A DNA stretch of 64,000 nucleotides, from contig BSBM01000825.1 of NCBI GenBank assembly GCA_027924585.1, positions 2,770,001 to 2,834,000 on the forward strand, written 5' to 3'. The notes beneath the pieces are model-generated. The model had not been told where the DNA came from and ran no database searches. It saw only the letters and a program-made list of their open reading frames with translations. Numbering within the stretch: position 1 is the stretch's first letter; every line of letters starts with the position of its first letter. The position numbers were made by a program, and so were the translations under genes. This DNA comes from Larix kaempferi. Taxonomy: Eukaryota; Streptophyta; Pinopsida; Pinales; Pinaceae. Shown piece by piece: positions 10,438 through 20,774 of the stretch.

Positions 10438-13190
10438 ATCCATTACGTCAAATCCCTTATCATATGCCAAACTATGTGTTGAGTTGAGCTCTTGGTGCAG
10501 TGTTTGCTGAAGTGAAAAGGATGCCTTACTTTGACATCTGCAGAGGGTTGTAATTGTTGTTGATGGATGCGTTGGAGCTGTTCAACATTTTTGGTTGTCG
10601 TGGTATCCTTGTTCTGCACCGGTGTGGATGGTTTCTTTTTGGAGTAGCACCTTGAATGCGTGACCTTGCACAGTAGCGGTACCCGAATAGGCGATGTTGC
10701 ACTTACTTTGTGTTATTCTTGTTTCTACTGAGTAGAGGGATAAGGTGCAGAGGTTGTGAATGTCTCTACGATCTGATGTTCTCCTTCAATGGAAATTGCG
10801 GATAGGGAAAATTTCCCAGTGTGGGAGATTATCTTCCTGCCCTGTTTGGTTGGGGTAGGTGCAATTATCTCTGGTATGCGATCGAGTTGTCCTCCCAAAG
10901 TGACAATGACGCTGCGAGGTCGTGATTCATATACAGCATGACGCTTCCACATATATGGCTGTCCTAAAATAAAATCACATACTTCAAGTGGTGCCACATC
11001 ACACAATACCTCATCTTTGAATGGCTTGATGCCGTATGGTAGGCGACATTGATGATTGACGCGGATCCCTCATCCTTGGCTTAGCCAACCAATGGTGTAT
11101 GGTTGCGAGTGTGGTGTTATTGGTAGCTCCAATATCTTGATGACTTCTGCCAAGATTAGGTTCTTTTGGTTGTCGTTGTCCACAACAAAATGTAGGGGAA
11201 TTCCCTTCACCCACATCTGTGAGTGGAAAAGGCTCTCCTCTGCCTCCAACTCTTCAGGTTCCTCTGGTTGAATCTGTTTGGTATAAACAATGACATTAGG
11301 TTTTGCATTAATGATTTGATTCCCTTTTTCTGCAGCTGTGACATTGGGTTATGAATCATAATCGAAACTGGGATCTGATTCTGAAGCTTTGATCTCAACC
11401 ACCAATGACTATTTTGAGCGACATTCATCAATGTTGTGCCAGGGGATTTTGTGGAACTCGCACCACTTCCTAGTGTCCTTTGTCTTTTCGTTCCCCTTCT
11501 TTGCTTGTGGTTGGGACTTTCCCTGTCCCATGTTCTGCAAGCCATATTTTACCTTGCCCTACTTCTGCGCAGGTCCGAAGTCACGCTTGTTCATTTGCTT
11601 AAATTTCTGCTCAATTTTGGCAACATATCGATAGGCAGATCCGAGTGAAGGGATGTCCAGGAAATCCATCTATGTTCGTATGTATCAGTGTATGCCACTG
11701 CAGTATTTCAGTACTAGGTGTCGCTCGGATTCCTTGATACCTGTTAGTTTTTCATCATTTAATTCAATATGATCTAGGATCTTAATTGAAAGAACATGTA
11801 CAACATATCAAGCATAAGAGACAAGAGACAAGAGACACAAAGCATTTCACCGAGGAAAACCAAGAAAGTGAAAAACCCCGCAACTTCCTCAGATATAGAA
11901 TAAGCACCAATACAAAGATCACCAATATGAATCCCCAAAAGATAAATGTCTGCAACAGCTACTCCACCTCCACTTGTGTGCACTCCTACTCTCTCTCACT
12001 AATGCGAAGTGAGTGAGTGAGTGAATAGAATGAGAGAGTCACATTCTCTATTTATATAATAACTTGACCTCCCTTTAACTCTAACTGGGCCGACCTCCCT
12101 TAGTAGATTCTAATAACCCATTACCACTTGTCATTGGGATGACCCCACTAGGGTGGTATAACAACCCTTTAACCCACATGACTCATACAGGGCCGACCCC
12201 ACCAAGGTGGTCTAATAACCCATCAAATATAAGTTACGACACTTACAATATAACTTGTGACACTACTCCGGGGTCTAATGCCCTGTCATACATGGGAGGA
12301 TGGACCTCAATGACTTTACATGCCTCAAGTACAATAATGACTTCTCCGACCCGGAGGTACAAACATCTCCATCGAAGATACAACAATAGAATACAAATGA
12401 CGACATTTCTGATCGGAGGAATAAGACATCTCTGTCGGGGATACAATAAAGTACAAATGTAATACATACAATATATAAGTGAATATCTTCCGAAGTTACA
12501 AATACATCAACAATACCTAGCTTTGTGCACAAGGTATGAAAGTTGTTAGTGTACTCTGAAACTGTTTTTCCCTCTCTTGACGCATAATGGTCCATTTTGT
12601 GTATTGGTCATCATAGTTTCCCACAGGGTAATATTGTTCGTTGACGGCATCTATAAAAGAGACCCAAGTGGGATTGGCCTCAAACAATCCAGACTCAGCT
12701 GATGATTTTTGCTCACAATAAGTTTCCCACAAATTTTTGACATGGGGGACAACCTTGAGGAGTGCAAAGATGGTCTTTTCCCTATCAAAAAAATTGTGGA
12801 CAGAGAAATACCCTTCTAGTAGATTCAACCATTTATCTAGGGCATCGGCATCGATCTGGCCTTCAAATAAAGGGATATCAAAATTAACTTGTACCTTGAA
12901 GGGAGTCGCATCTCCTAAATGGCTGCTCGTTGAAGGTGTATTCGTTGTCGTTGGCAAGCATCGAAGGATCTCGGTGAAATTATCCATCATCTCGTTCCTC
13001 TGTCACACGACGGCTTCCTCGAGAAAAAACTTGATAGGATCTCTTGCTCCGTCCTCTCTCCTTTCTTCCTCCATGGGAGGTCGTTTGGGATGGTGAGAGT
13101 GGTCTTCCCCAAGTGAAACTAGTTCGAGACCCAACTCTCTATATCCTAACCTCGTCGGGGACATGCACCGAGAAACAATCAAAGAGCAGA
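10438..13190 (-). pseudogene. Gag-protease remnant, copy 2, split by a solo LTR
   Basis: Same order as copy 1. The best frame is 12990-12517 (NFDIPLFEGQIDADALDKWL, YYPVGNYDDQYTKW), longer than in copy 1, with fewer gag stops. It is cut at 12513 by a 771-bp solo LTR and resumes at 11736. The protease segment at 11006-10725 is also better preserved (VAPLEVCDFILGQPYMWKRH, then SRPRSVIVTLGGQLDRIPEI) and shows the LGQPY motif that follows the flap of plant Ty3 proteases. The catalytic D-S/T-G is not found. No RT, RNase H or integrase. Confidence 0.75.
11742..12512 (-). mobile_element. Solo LTR with ATACC target-site duplication
   Basis: The two copies of the tandem element are collinear here except for this 771-bp insertion. 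It starts TGTTAG and ends ATCAACA on the plus strand and is flanked by ATACC at 11737-11741 and 12513-12517. On the minus strand it has a TATA-like ATATAAATAG near 12055-12046, followed by a transcribed-looking stretch with GGGGTTTTTCACTTTC, typical of copia-type R/U5 regions. So the LTR reads right to left. The interior was lost by LTR-LTR recombination. Confidence 0.9.
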
Positions 13191-13204
13191 TTGCTCTGAT
13201 ACCA
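13191..13204 (-). other. Primer binding site, tRNA-Met type (copy 2)
   Basis: Minus-strand TGGTATCAGAGCAA, one base from the LTR edge at 13206, as in copy 1. Confidence 0.8.
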
Positions 13205-13205
13205 T

Positions 13206-13828
13206 TGATCTGGATTTATGTGGGAATGAAATGAAAGAGAAAATGCATAATCATATACATAGCGATATTGCAAAGAACACAGTGATACAGCAAACACATA
13301 TTCTATTAAATAGCAGAAATAGAACAGACTGTAAAATAAAAGCAGCTAGAATGGTAGTAGCTATCTATGAGAAGAGAAGAGATGCATTCGTTATACTCAT
13401 TCATGCCAAGTTGAATACAAAAAGAGGCCGATAGGGCCTATTTATCATAAGCATGAGATGAAGAATCCCAAACATCCAAAAACCTAACCCTAGAAGATGA
13501 ACCATCATAAATTTTGCGGCCCTAAGATGGTTAGCTGAACAATCAACTTCCCGGGGTCATAACTTTTGCATACGATCTTCGTTTGGGGCGCTCGGTAGCC
13601 CATTGGAAAGGTCTATCTGAGATTTACAAATTTCAATTGGGAAGAAATATCTTTTGTTAGCACCCTTTCGGCCCCCCAAATCACCAAAAAAGTCGTTTAG
13701 GGCCTCAAAAAGGCCTCAAAAGTTTAAGACCTGAAAAAACGTAGAAAAATTACTAGAAATTTGATGAAATGGGAAACTGTTTTGAGCCAGTGGAATATGT
13801 GGGTGGTCACCGATATCCATCTGGATCA
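13206..13828 (-). repeat. Outer 5' LTR of the tandem element
   Basis: About 623 bp with TGATCCAGATGG at the minus-strand start and AAATCCAGATCA at its end. It matches 9806-10411. A TATA-like GATAAATAGG lies on the minus strand near 13450-13437. Confidence 0.85.
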
Positions 13829-14704
13829 GTTTGAGATCCAATCTTGGCTTGTGTGTGTGGACATTTTCATATCTATCATCAAGCTACATCATGTAGGTGC
13901 TAAAAAGCCCTAATCTCCTCTAGATCTACTACCTTGGCTATTTTCTCAATATCCAAGTCAATCCCCCAAGTAGTAGGATTTGATTATTAATGCTAGCACC
14001 TAGATCCTAGATCCATATTTAAACTCTTAAGTCACTTTAATCAAACATATTTGGTTGACATAAAACCTCTCAATCCAAGTATAACCCCCTTCGTGACTTC
14101 ATCCCATAGATCTAGGGTTTCGTCTACCTATCACCATATGCACTCTATCTATATATAGTTTGATTGGTGGTTTGGTTTGATATATCATGTCGGGTTAGAT
14201 CAGGGTCTCCTCCTTTTCTACCTTGGGATTTTGTGGCATAAAGCGAAGAGTGCCTCGATTGGCATGACAATCAATCCATCTGGGGATTGAGGCCCTCTTA
14301 GGTCACCTCTTTAGTTGTCTGACTCCTCTAGCATCCTATATAGGATCATCCTTTAGTGGAAACTACAAGTTGTGTGATAACAGTTACATGGTTGTGGGTA
14401 ACAGACTGTAGATGTTGCATGCGATGTTCAAATTCATGTTTAAATTATATACTTAGATCTTGATACACTCATGCTTTCTTTACTTGCATTTCATGTGCAT
14501 TGGGGAAATTGATTTGCATTGGAAGTATCCATTTCATTTATAAAAAAAGTGATTGTTTTAAATCGGTTGGCTTGTTGGCATGTTGGCCTAGCCTTAAATA
14601 AACTTATTCTTATATGCATATATCTTAAATCAGCCTCCCCTTGGGTTCCTACTGACCTTGGACTTGGTTTCGGGGTCGGGTACATTACAAAGTGGTATCA
14701 GAGC
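13829..14704 (+). repeat. Truncated LTR with tRNA-Met primer site (chromovirus style)
   Basis: The sequence ends CGGGGTCGGGTACATTACA at 14689, then AAG and TGGTATCAGAGC at 14693-14704. A high-GC end with TTACA followed by this primer site is typical of Tekay/Del-type Ty3 LTRs. The left end is cut where the tandem element begins at 13828, and no complete LTR start is visible. Only about 100 bp of interior follow before the next solo LTR. A TATATATAG is at about 14149-14157. Confidence 0.6.
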
Positions 14705-14801
14705 TTAGGTTCCAATAGTGCGGTTGTTGAGCCTTCTACAGAGTTATAAATCTTTTGTATATGTGAATTTGGATTTTATAAACGAGTTTGTGAAATATTT
14801 T

Positions 14802-15559
14802 TGTTAGGATATATTCCTATACTCCATCCTAGTCCTACTAGCTTTTCAGTCTCTTAAGGTTTGCATGCACTTTTAGGGTTTGCATGCATCCCAGTCATCA
14901 GTCCCAGCACCTAGCCCTCAGTTAGCTAGCCCCTGTAGCTTCTTCCTGATCAGTTTCATCCCTTCTAGTGCCTAGTGCACCCTCCTTTCACCTACTGCAT
15001 GAGAGAGGCGCACTTCTTCACCTACCAGTCCAGTTATGTTCAGTTAACAAGAGTTCTCTCCTTCATTTTAGGCTTGACTCACTCTTAACTAACCTTATCA
15101 CTCTGATGGACCTCCAGTGTGACTAGATAACTTGTTCTAACTCCAATTAGCTCCATGAGCGCCCTTTACTGAGCCTCCTTCATTACATTAGTGCTTCCAT
15201 GTGCTAGTTACACCTACCACATTCAGTTAGACTCAGTTTGACTTCTGGTTGACTATTACTTGTGCATTGATGACTTCACTGATGATGATTTGGACTCCTA
15301 GTTATGACTTTATGACACTCCACTGATTATGGATCTGTCCATGCAGGCTAATTCGAATCACACCTAGTGTATTCAAATCCTGAGCATTGTATATTTACCT
15401 TTTTACTATTCAGATTAATGTAACATGTGTAATTATTCTGCCTCTATCTGAGCTCCTTTGGATCTATGTTCTTCTGTTCTATTCTTCTTCTGTCATTCCT
15501 AAATTCTTTCATTGTGAGGTTTACATCATCTCTTTGGATCTACTGTGAGCATTTTCACA
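14802..15559 (+). mobile_element. Solo copia LTR with ATTTT target-site duplication
   Basis: 758 bp from TGTTAGGATAT to ATTTTCACA, flanked by ATTTT at 14797-14801 and 15560-15564. It is a diverged relative of the LTRs at 24177 and 29584: same start (TGTTCGGATAT there), the same GGGTTTGCATGCATCCC block, the same CAGTTAGACTCAG and TTCGAAT segments, and a similar end. Two TGCATGCA words are near 14865-14890. Confidence 0.9.
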
Positions 15560-15564
15560 ATTTT

Positions 15565-15801
15565 AGCCTCTCTTATTTTAATGAAATATCTCAGAAAACT
15601 TGTGAACAAACCTCCTATAAAGTTGCACTCCTGCTTGTAAACTGACATTTTGAAATTGAAACTTTTTTAAAATAAAATTTGGAAACTAGGAAAAGTTGTC
15701 TTTAATTGTTTACGGAATGTGTATACCATATAAGTGTGTACGTATTTAATATAGTAAGTATAATATATATATTTGATTATTTATATATATATATATATTG
15801 A
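15565..15801. repeat. AT-rich spacer ending in a (TA)n tract
   Basis: No gene or element signal apart from (TA)n at about 15782-15799. It includes the left copy of the direct repeat (ATTTGATTAT plus TA run plus ATTGA) that flanks the next insertion. Confidence 0.6.
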
Positions 15802-16734
15802 AAGCTGCACAAAATTTCTATTGTCCATTCCAACCACTGGGTTGATGCTACTTCCTCCACCTGCATGGCTTCCACCCGCCAGACTGCCACCAGCCCGACT
15901 TCCTCCAGCATGATTGCCGCTGACCCGACTTCCACCAGCGTGACTGCCACCAACCTGACTCTCACCGCCATGGCTCCCACCTGTGAGGTGCACTCCTGCA
16001 TTGCCACCCCTGGCAAAAAATTTTCCGTCGAAGATGGATTCTAGAGAACAAGCCAGGCCATTCAACGAGGTCAAGTGAGATTTCAGAGACTAAGTGATTT
16101 CTCTGGATCTGTCCCAATTAGCTTTCATTTCTTCCATAAGGGCTCCTAACATGTTTTTAACAAGCCAATAGTGATTGAAGCACCAATCATTCTTTTCCAA
16201 GGAGAGATGGTCAACCAGAAAATGAGCTTCCCAATTGTCTATCATCAGGCGGACCGGGATGGAGACACCTTCCCCAAAACCTTCTGAGGCAGTGCAGTCC
16301 TATTGGCCTCCAGCACGGACAGATCTTCCTCTGCAAGACCTTCCTCTATGATGAGACATAGAGTCCGGCGGCCAAGGATCACGACCAAGAGCCAAATGCA
16401 AGATTAGAGATGAGTTGTAGAGGCTTGAAACTATACGAGCGGGAGTGATCTGGGGGAGCACATAGAGAATGTTGAGAACCGCCTGCTATGTCGCTTTAAC
16501 CTAAGCCGAAGGGACGCCATGGTCTTCACACGAATGAGCATTAAATCGCTAGTACTGGGAGAGACAAAGCAAAATGGCCAATGCGACATGGAGCTTCTAT
16601 CTGGAGTGAGCTGGAGTGAAGAGCCCATGGCTCATAAACTACCGTCATCTCCTCTGCCCCCGAGGAGTCTGGTCGGCTGGCAGAAGATGAGGTTGTCCTG
16701 TGCCGTGGGCCCTGAGTCACCCGCATCCGAGGTT
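15802..16734 (-). mobile_element. Insertion of about 0.93 kb flanked by direct repeats, with a Gly/Ser/His repeat ORF
   Basis: ATTTGATTAT plus a TA run plus ATTGA flanks both sides (15771-15801 and 16735-16757), and the base composition inside is far less AT-rich than outside. On the minus strand 16074-15777 encodes MTSLNGLACSLESIFDGKFF followed by about seven imperfect copies of a 9-10-residue GGSHAGGSR unit. Upstream, 16390-16075 reads in the same sense with stops (LMIDNWEAHFLVDHLSLEKN, NMLGALMEEMKANWDRS), so this looks like a broken gene or a retroelement gag N-terminus. The mechanism is unclear: long direct repeats fit target-primed retroposition or slippage between TA tracts. No family recognised. 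Confidence 0.5.
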
Positions 16735-16740
16735 ATTTGA

Positions 16741-16959
16741 TTATATATATATATTGATATGATATAGTATCGTGTATGTTGTATAGTATTATGAAGTATA
16801 TATTGGTATATATGTAGTGTATATGTATTACAGTGTGTATAAATTTGATGATGTAAGTATATGCAATCAAAGTAGTGAGTTGTATATATGTGGTATATAA
16901 GGTTAGTGTAATTATATAGATATTATTATGATATATATGATGTATATATATATAATATA

Positions 16960-17043
<84 letters not shown>

Positions 17044-17220
17044 AATATGTAGTAATATTAGTTGTGATATGTGTAATTATGTATATATATGAGATATGTA
17101 ATGTGTATATAATTTAGATAAATATATTATATGTAGTATAATTGAATAATTGCAAGTATAATTGTAAAGTATTTATGTATGTATTAGTATGATATATATG
17201 TAAAGATGGTGTAGTATTAC
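16741..17220. repeat. (TA)n microsatellite and AT-rich derivatives
   Basis: A near-pure TA run covers about 16962-17038, with interrupted TA/TGTA sequence on both sides. No coding signal. Confidence 0.95.
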
Positions 17221-17285
17221 TATTACTAATATGAATGTTATTAATTGGCAGCATACTCTTTATTGCTTTCATTGCTTCTCTTGAG

Positions 17286-18286
17286 AGAATACTTTTATGT
17301 TTGGGCATGTTTTCCACTTGAAAGGTAGTGGTTACCTCAATGAGTAACTCCTTGTCTATTTTAGGAAATGGGACACTTGTCTAAATGGTGTTATTCTTTC
17401 TCCTTCTATTTGATTTTATGCATGTAGTATATTTATTATTGCATTATTGGTCATTTGTGCATACGTGTGCATGAGAATCCAAGTGGCATTGTCATTATCA
17501 TAACTTATCTAATTGATTGTTAGTGGAATTGCCACTTGGGAGGCAAGTATAGCTATGTGCTATTCTTGTATTTTATTATTGATTATTTAATTTATTTATT
17601 TTAGGGTTAGTAGTGGCATTATTATTATTATCCTAACTTACCTTACTAATATTTTTATTGAGTGGAGGGAGATGCCACTTGTGTTCCTTATTTATTTATT
17701 CTACCACTTGAATGAGAGGTTACATGGAGATGTACCCCTTGTCTATTTTTGGAGGAAATGAGTCACTTGTCTTTAATGGTTCATACTCTCTTTTATTCTT
17801 ATTTATTTTATTTTAGATGTGTAGTATATATGATAATATAATTATATGTAATAATAGTGTATGATTATATATATATATAAGTAATTATGTGATGTATAAT
17901 ATAGATTGTCTTGTATATGTGATATATGATTATATGGATATAATGTATACATGATATGGTAAATACAAGTGATAATATAAGTATATTATTTTATTGAGTG
18001 GAGGGAGATGCCACTTGTGTTCCTTATTTATTTATTTTACCACTTGGATGAGAGGTTACATGGAGATGTAACTCCTTGTTTATTTTGGAAGAAATGAGTC
18101 ACTTGTCTTTAATGGTTCATACTCTCTTTTATTCTTATTTATTTTATTTTAGATGTGTAGTATATATAATAATATAATTATATGTAATAATAGTGTATGA
18201 TTATATATATAATAGTAATTATGTGATGTGTAATATAGATTGTGTTGTATATATGATATATGATGATATGGATAGTAAAAATTGTT
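17286..18286. repeat. Local tandem duplication of about 340 bp
   Basis: The block starting TTATTGAGTGGAGGGAGATG at about 17655 recurs at about 17994 with high similarity, including its AT-rich tail. A third, more diverged relative is at about 17300-17420 (CCACTTGAAAGGTAG, then CTCCTTGTCTATTTT). No protein can be read. The last copy runs up to the GTCAACC array. Confidence 0.75.
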
Positions 18287-18364
18287 CCAGCAAAGTTGAC
18301 CTAATCTGATTATGGTCAACCATAGTCAACATTATTCAAACATTGTCAACCATAGTAAATCATG
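18287..18364. repeat. Left fragment of the GTCAACC array
   Basis: GTTGACC, GGTCAACCATAGTCAAC, TTGTCAACCATAG and similar words fill these 78 bp. They match the 2.4-kb array that starts at 33450 on the other side of the large element, so the array was probably continuous before that insertion. Confidence 0.8.
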
Positions 18365-19127
18365 TGATGGTCTCCTAATTTGGTTATTTCCTAATTGAAT
18401 TTCAAGTCTGGTTATATGAGGGAACCAAACATTTTGATTATGTTTTCTACATATTAATCATCTATTTCGGCTTCATTCACATATTTTGAAGAATACTCTA
18501 TGAATCCTTTGATAAGGAAATTTTTATCATTATTTTATTTATTTCATTCATTTTTAAAAAAGGGATTTCAAAATGCCATATCTAACCAACAATTACTTGG
18601 CATAGATTCCTTGTCTACTATGCATATTTCTCACTCTCTCTTGTGTGGTCGATCCGGCACTCGTTCTGGAACTCGTTCCATCACTTACAAGGAATATCAT
18701 TTATTTTCATACTTTCGATTCTCCTCAATCAATTTGGCCACATGGATGTTTAGATAATGAGGTCATATAACTCACATAGAAACAGGCTTGGATTTGGATG
18801 CACGGATTCCAAGGAAATTGAAGATCTCTAAAAATGTCAAACCCGGATTTTTATGAGCGAATATTTCTAAACTACCATATTTCACCTCGATTTGTGTGCA
18901 CGTGGGAGAAGATATAGCCAAACGGTGTAATGGGTTTCGATATAACCAAGCTAGCTACAAAACCCAGAAATCATTTCTCTACATTCACAACCACCAGAGA
19001 GATATCAATGGGGCATTTTTCCAATTTTACCCAATCTCCGTGATTTTGTGTTGGTCGTTTTCTGAGTTTGTTGAATGGATTGCTAAGTTGGGGGACTGAT
19101 ATTATCAATTCCTCCATTTAATTTATG

Positions 19128-19134
19128 TATAAAA
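19128..19134 (+). promoter_or_regulatory. LTR TATA box
   Basis: TATAAAA in the 5' LTR; the same box is at 31826-31832 in the 3' LTR. Conservation in both copies and the following GAGAGATG-rich stretch suggest transcription starts near 19160. Confidence 0.6.
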
Positions 19135-19350
19135 TGGCCTCTTCACGCTGAGAAAATAGAGGATATATAGAGAGATGTTGTAAACTTTGACTCAGTATAA
19201 TATAAATTGTTTCTACATTTTCATTCGAGCTCTTAAGTTCTAGTTTAACAAAGTTTGGAGGGGGCCACCTTCGAATCCCTGTTTGTGTATTTCTTCATGT
19301 TAATAGCTTTCTTTCATTACATCTTTGTACGTCCATTTTAATTTAATATA

Positions 19351-19355
19351 TGTGA

Positions 19356-19393
<38 letters not shown>

Positions 19394-19407
19394 GTGTGTG
19401 TGTGTGT
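19351..19407. repeat. (TG)n microsatellite in the 5' LTR
   Basis: A TG run interrupted once by TGCG. The 3' LTR has a shorter, pure run at about 32069-32104, so the tract predates insertion and has changed length since. Confidence 0.95.
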
Positions 19408-20756
19408 TGCACAGATTTTGAAAGTCTTTCGTTTGCAACTGCTTTATAATTCATAGGGTAATTTGGTTGATTAGTTATCTTAATTTTGTTTTCAGAAATA
19501 ATTTGCAGCTTTGCCTCTGTTTCGCATTTGATTATTAGGAAGCATTCATTTGGTATTGTTTTAAAGAAATCTTCTGTAGAGAGTGCATATTCTTAGAACT
19601 ACATAGGCTCATAGTCATGCAATAAGTTTGATTTCTGTTTTATTATAGCAAGACTTATTTTAAGCTTCAATAGAAAATAGTATTCATACACAATAGATTT
19701 TGATTTTAGATAGATTGTAAAGCTTTTAATCTTTATATGAAACTTTAGGAAGATTTGACTAGCATAAATGATTAAACTATCTCTCTGCACAGAAATGGCT
19801 TGCACTTTCGTATAACCTCTACACACTGCTCAGTCTTCGTTACATATTGGAAATAAAATGGTGAAATATGTTGCTTTTATTTTAAAAAGTCAAAAATTAG
19901 TTATTCTCAGCATGTGATGTATCTAGCTCAGTATACATAAACAAAAATACAAATCCTCACTCTAGAACTGATATAGATTTTATGAAGCATTTAGACCATT
20001 TGAAATCACTCTTTATGTGTGCAAATCTATCTTTGAACAAGAAAGCTTAGGATTTTATTCATTTTTTATGAGTAAGCATAATATCGAAAATAGATCCTAA
20101 AGTTTAAATCTCACAATAGCAGTTTCCTATAACCCATGGATCTCTGGTTTGAAAGAAATATTCAAATAGGTTGGTTCTAAAACCATTGTGAAACAACTTA
20201 CTTAGATATATACATATTTTCACAATTTACTGGATTAATAACTCAGCCTTGTTCTAAAACTATTTTGCATCCAAGTACCATATCATAAATAAGCTTATTC
20301 ATTGTTCCAGCGCTTGGTTGCTTTCATTTTAAATAGTTATTGGCATCAAAATTATGTTTATCTAGTTTTGAAGTAGGTAGAAGCTTTCATCTGATTTTAT
20401 TCTTAGAATTTTGAAATCTCATAATAGGATTCATCTTAATTAGTTGCACACAACTTAATTTTAAATGGCCATTTTTGCCAACCCTAGTTATTTCAAAGAT
20501 TTGATAGGTTTGATTTCCTAGTGGTTTCAATCACCAACGGATGGATTAATGACCTAACTCAGTAGATATGGTCACTTTATGATGGGATTCCTGCCAAGAT
20601 GATTGGGCTAGTTGTAATTATTTTATGTGTTTTTTGGCATTAGATTAATCTAGATCACTTTGACCTTGCACATACAGTGTCAGCACCTCTAAGCTTACGA
20701 GCCCCAGGTTGACAATTTAATGTCGAATTCTTAACATATATTTGTATCGACATTTT

Positions 20757-20774
20757 TGGCGTCGTTATCGGGGA
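20757..20774 (+). other. Primer binding site, tRNA-Asp type, degenerate
   Basis: TGGCGTCGTTATCGGGGA, two changes from the canonical Athila-type site, four bases after the LTR end. Confidence 0.75.

Larger units (their letters stand above)
7787..13828 (-). mobile_element. Gag-protease-only LTR element in an LTR-internal-LTR-internal tandem
   Basis: Read on the minus strand: LTR (13828-13206), primer site, gag-protease remnant, purine tract, LTR (10411-9806), primer site, a second gag-protease remnant, then the edge of the Athila-like element. The internal regions are each about 2.0 kb once the solo LTR in the first is removed, and match each other throughout. Neither has RT, RNase H or integrase, so this resembles the short gag-only non-autonomous class (TR-GAG type). 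A tandem sharing one LTR is what unequal recombination between LTRs would give. The outer 3' LTR is missing at 7787. Confidence 0.8.
18365..20752 (+). repeat. 5' LTR of the LARD
   Basis: 2388 bp matching 31063-33449. A good TATA box (TATAAAATGGCC) begins at 19128, with a (TG)n tract downstream at about 19351-19407. Small open frames at 18500 and 18896 also occur in the 3' LTR with changes and are probably not genes. Confidence 0.9.

Noticed and set aside
11786-12462. ORFs at 11786, 11774, 12139 and 12275
   Set aside because: All lie inside or across the solo LTR 11742-12512; the 12275 frame is a chimera of LTR and gag.
18500-19099. Small ORFs in the LARD LTR, repeated at 31198 and 31486
   Set aside because: The two LTR copies differ by frame-breaking changes and the peptides have no features; LTR sequence by nature.
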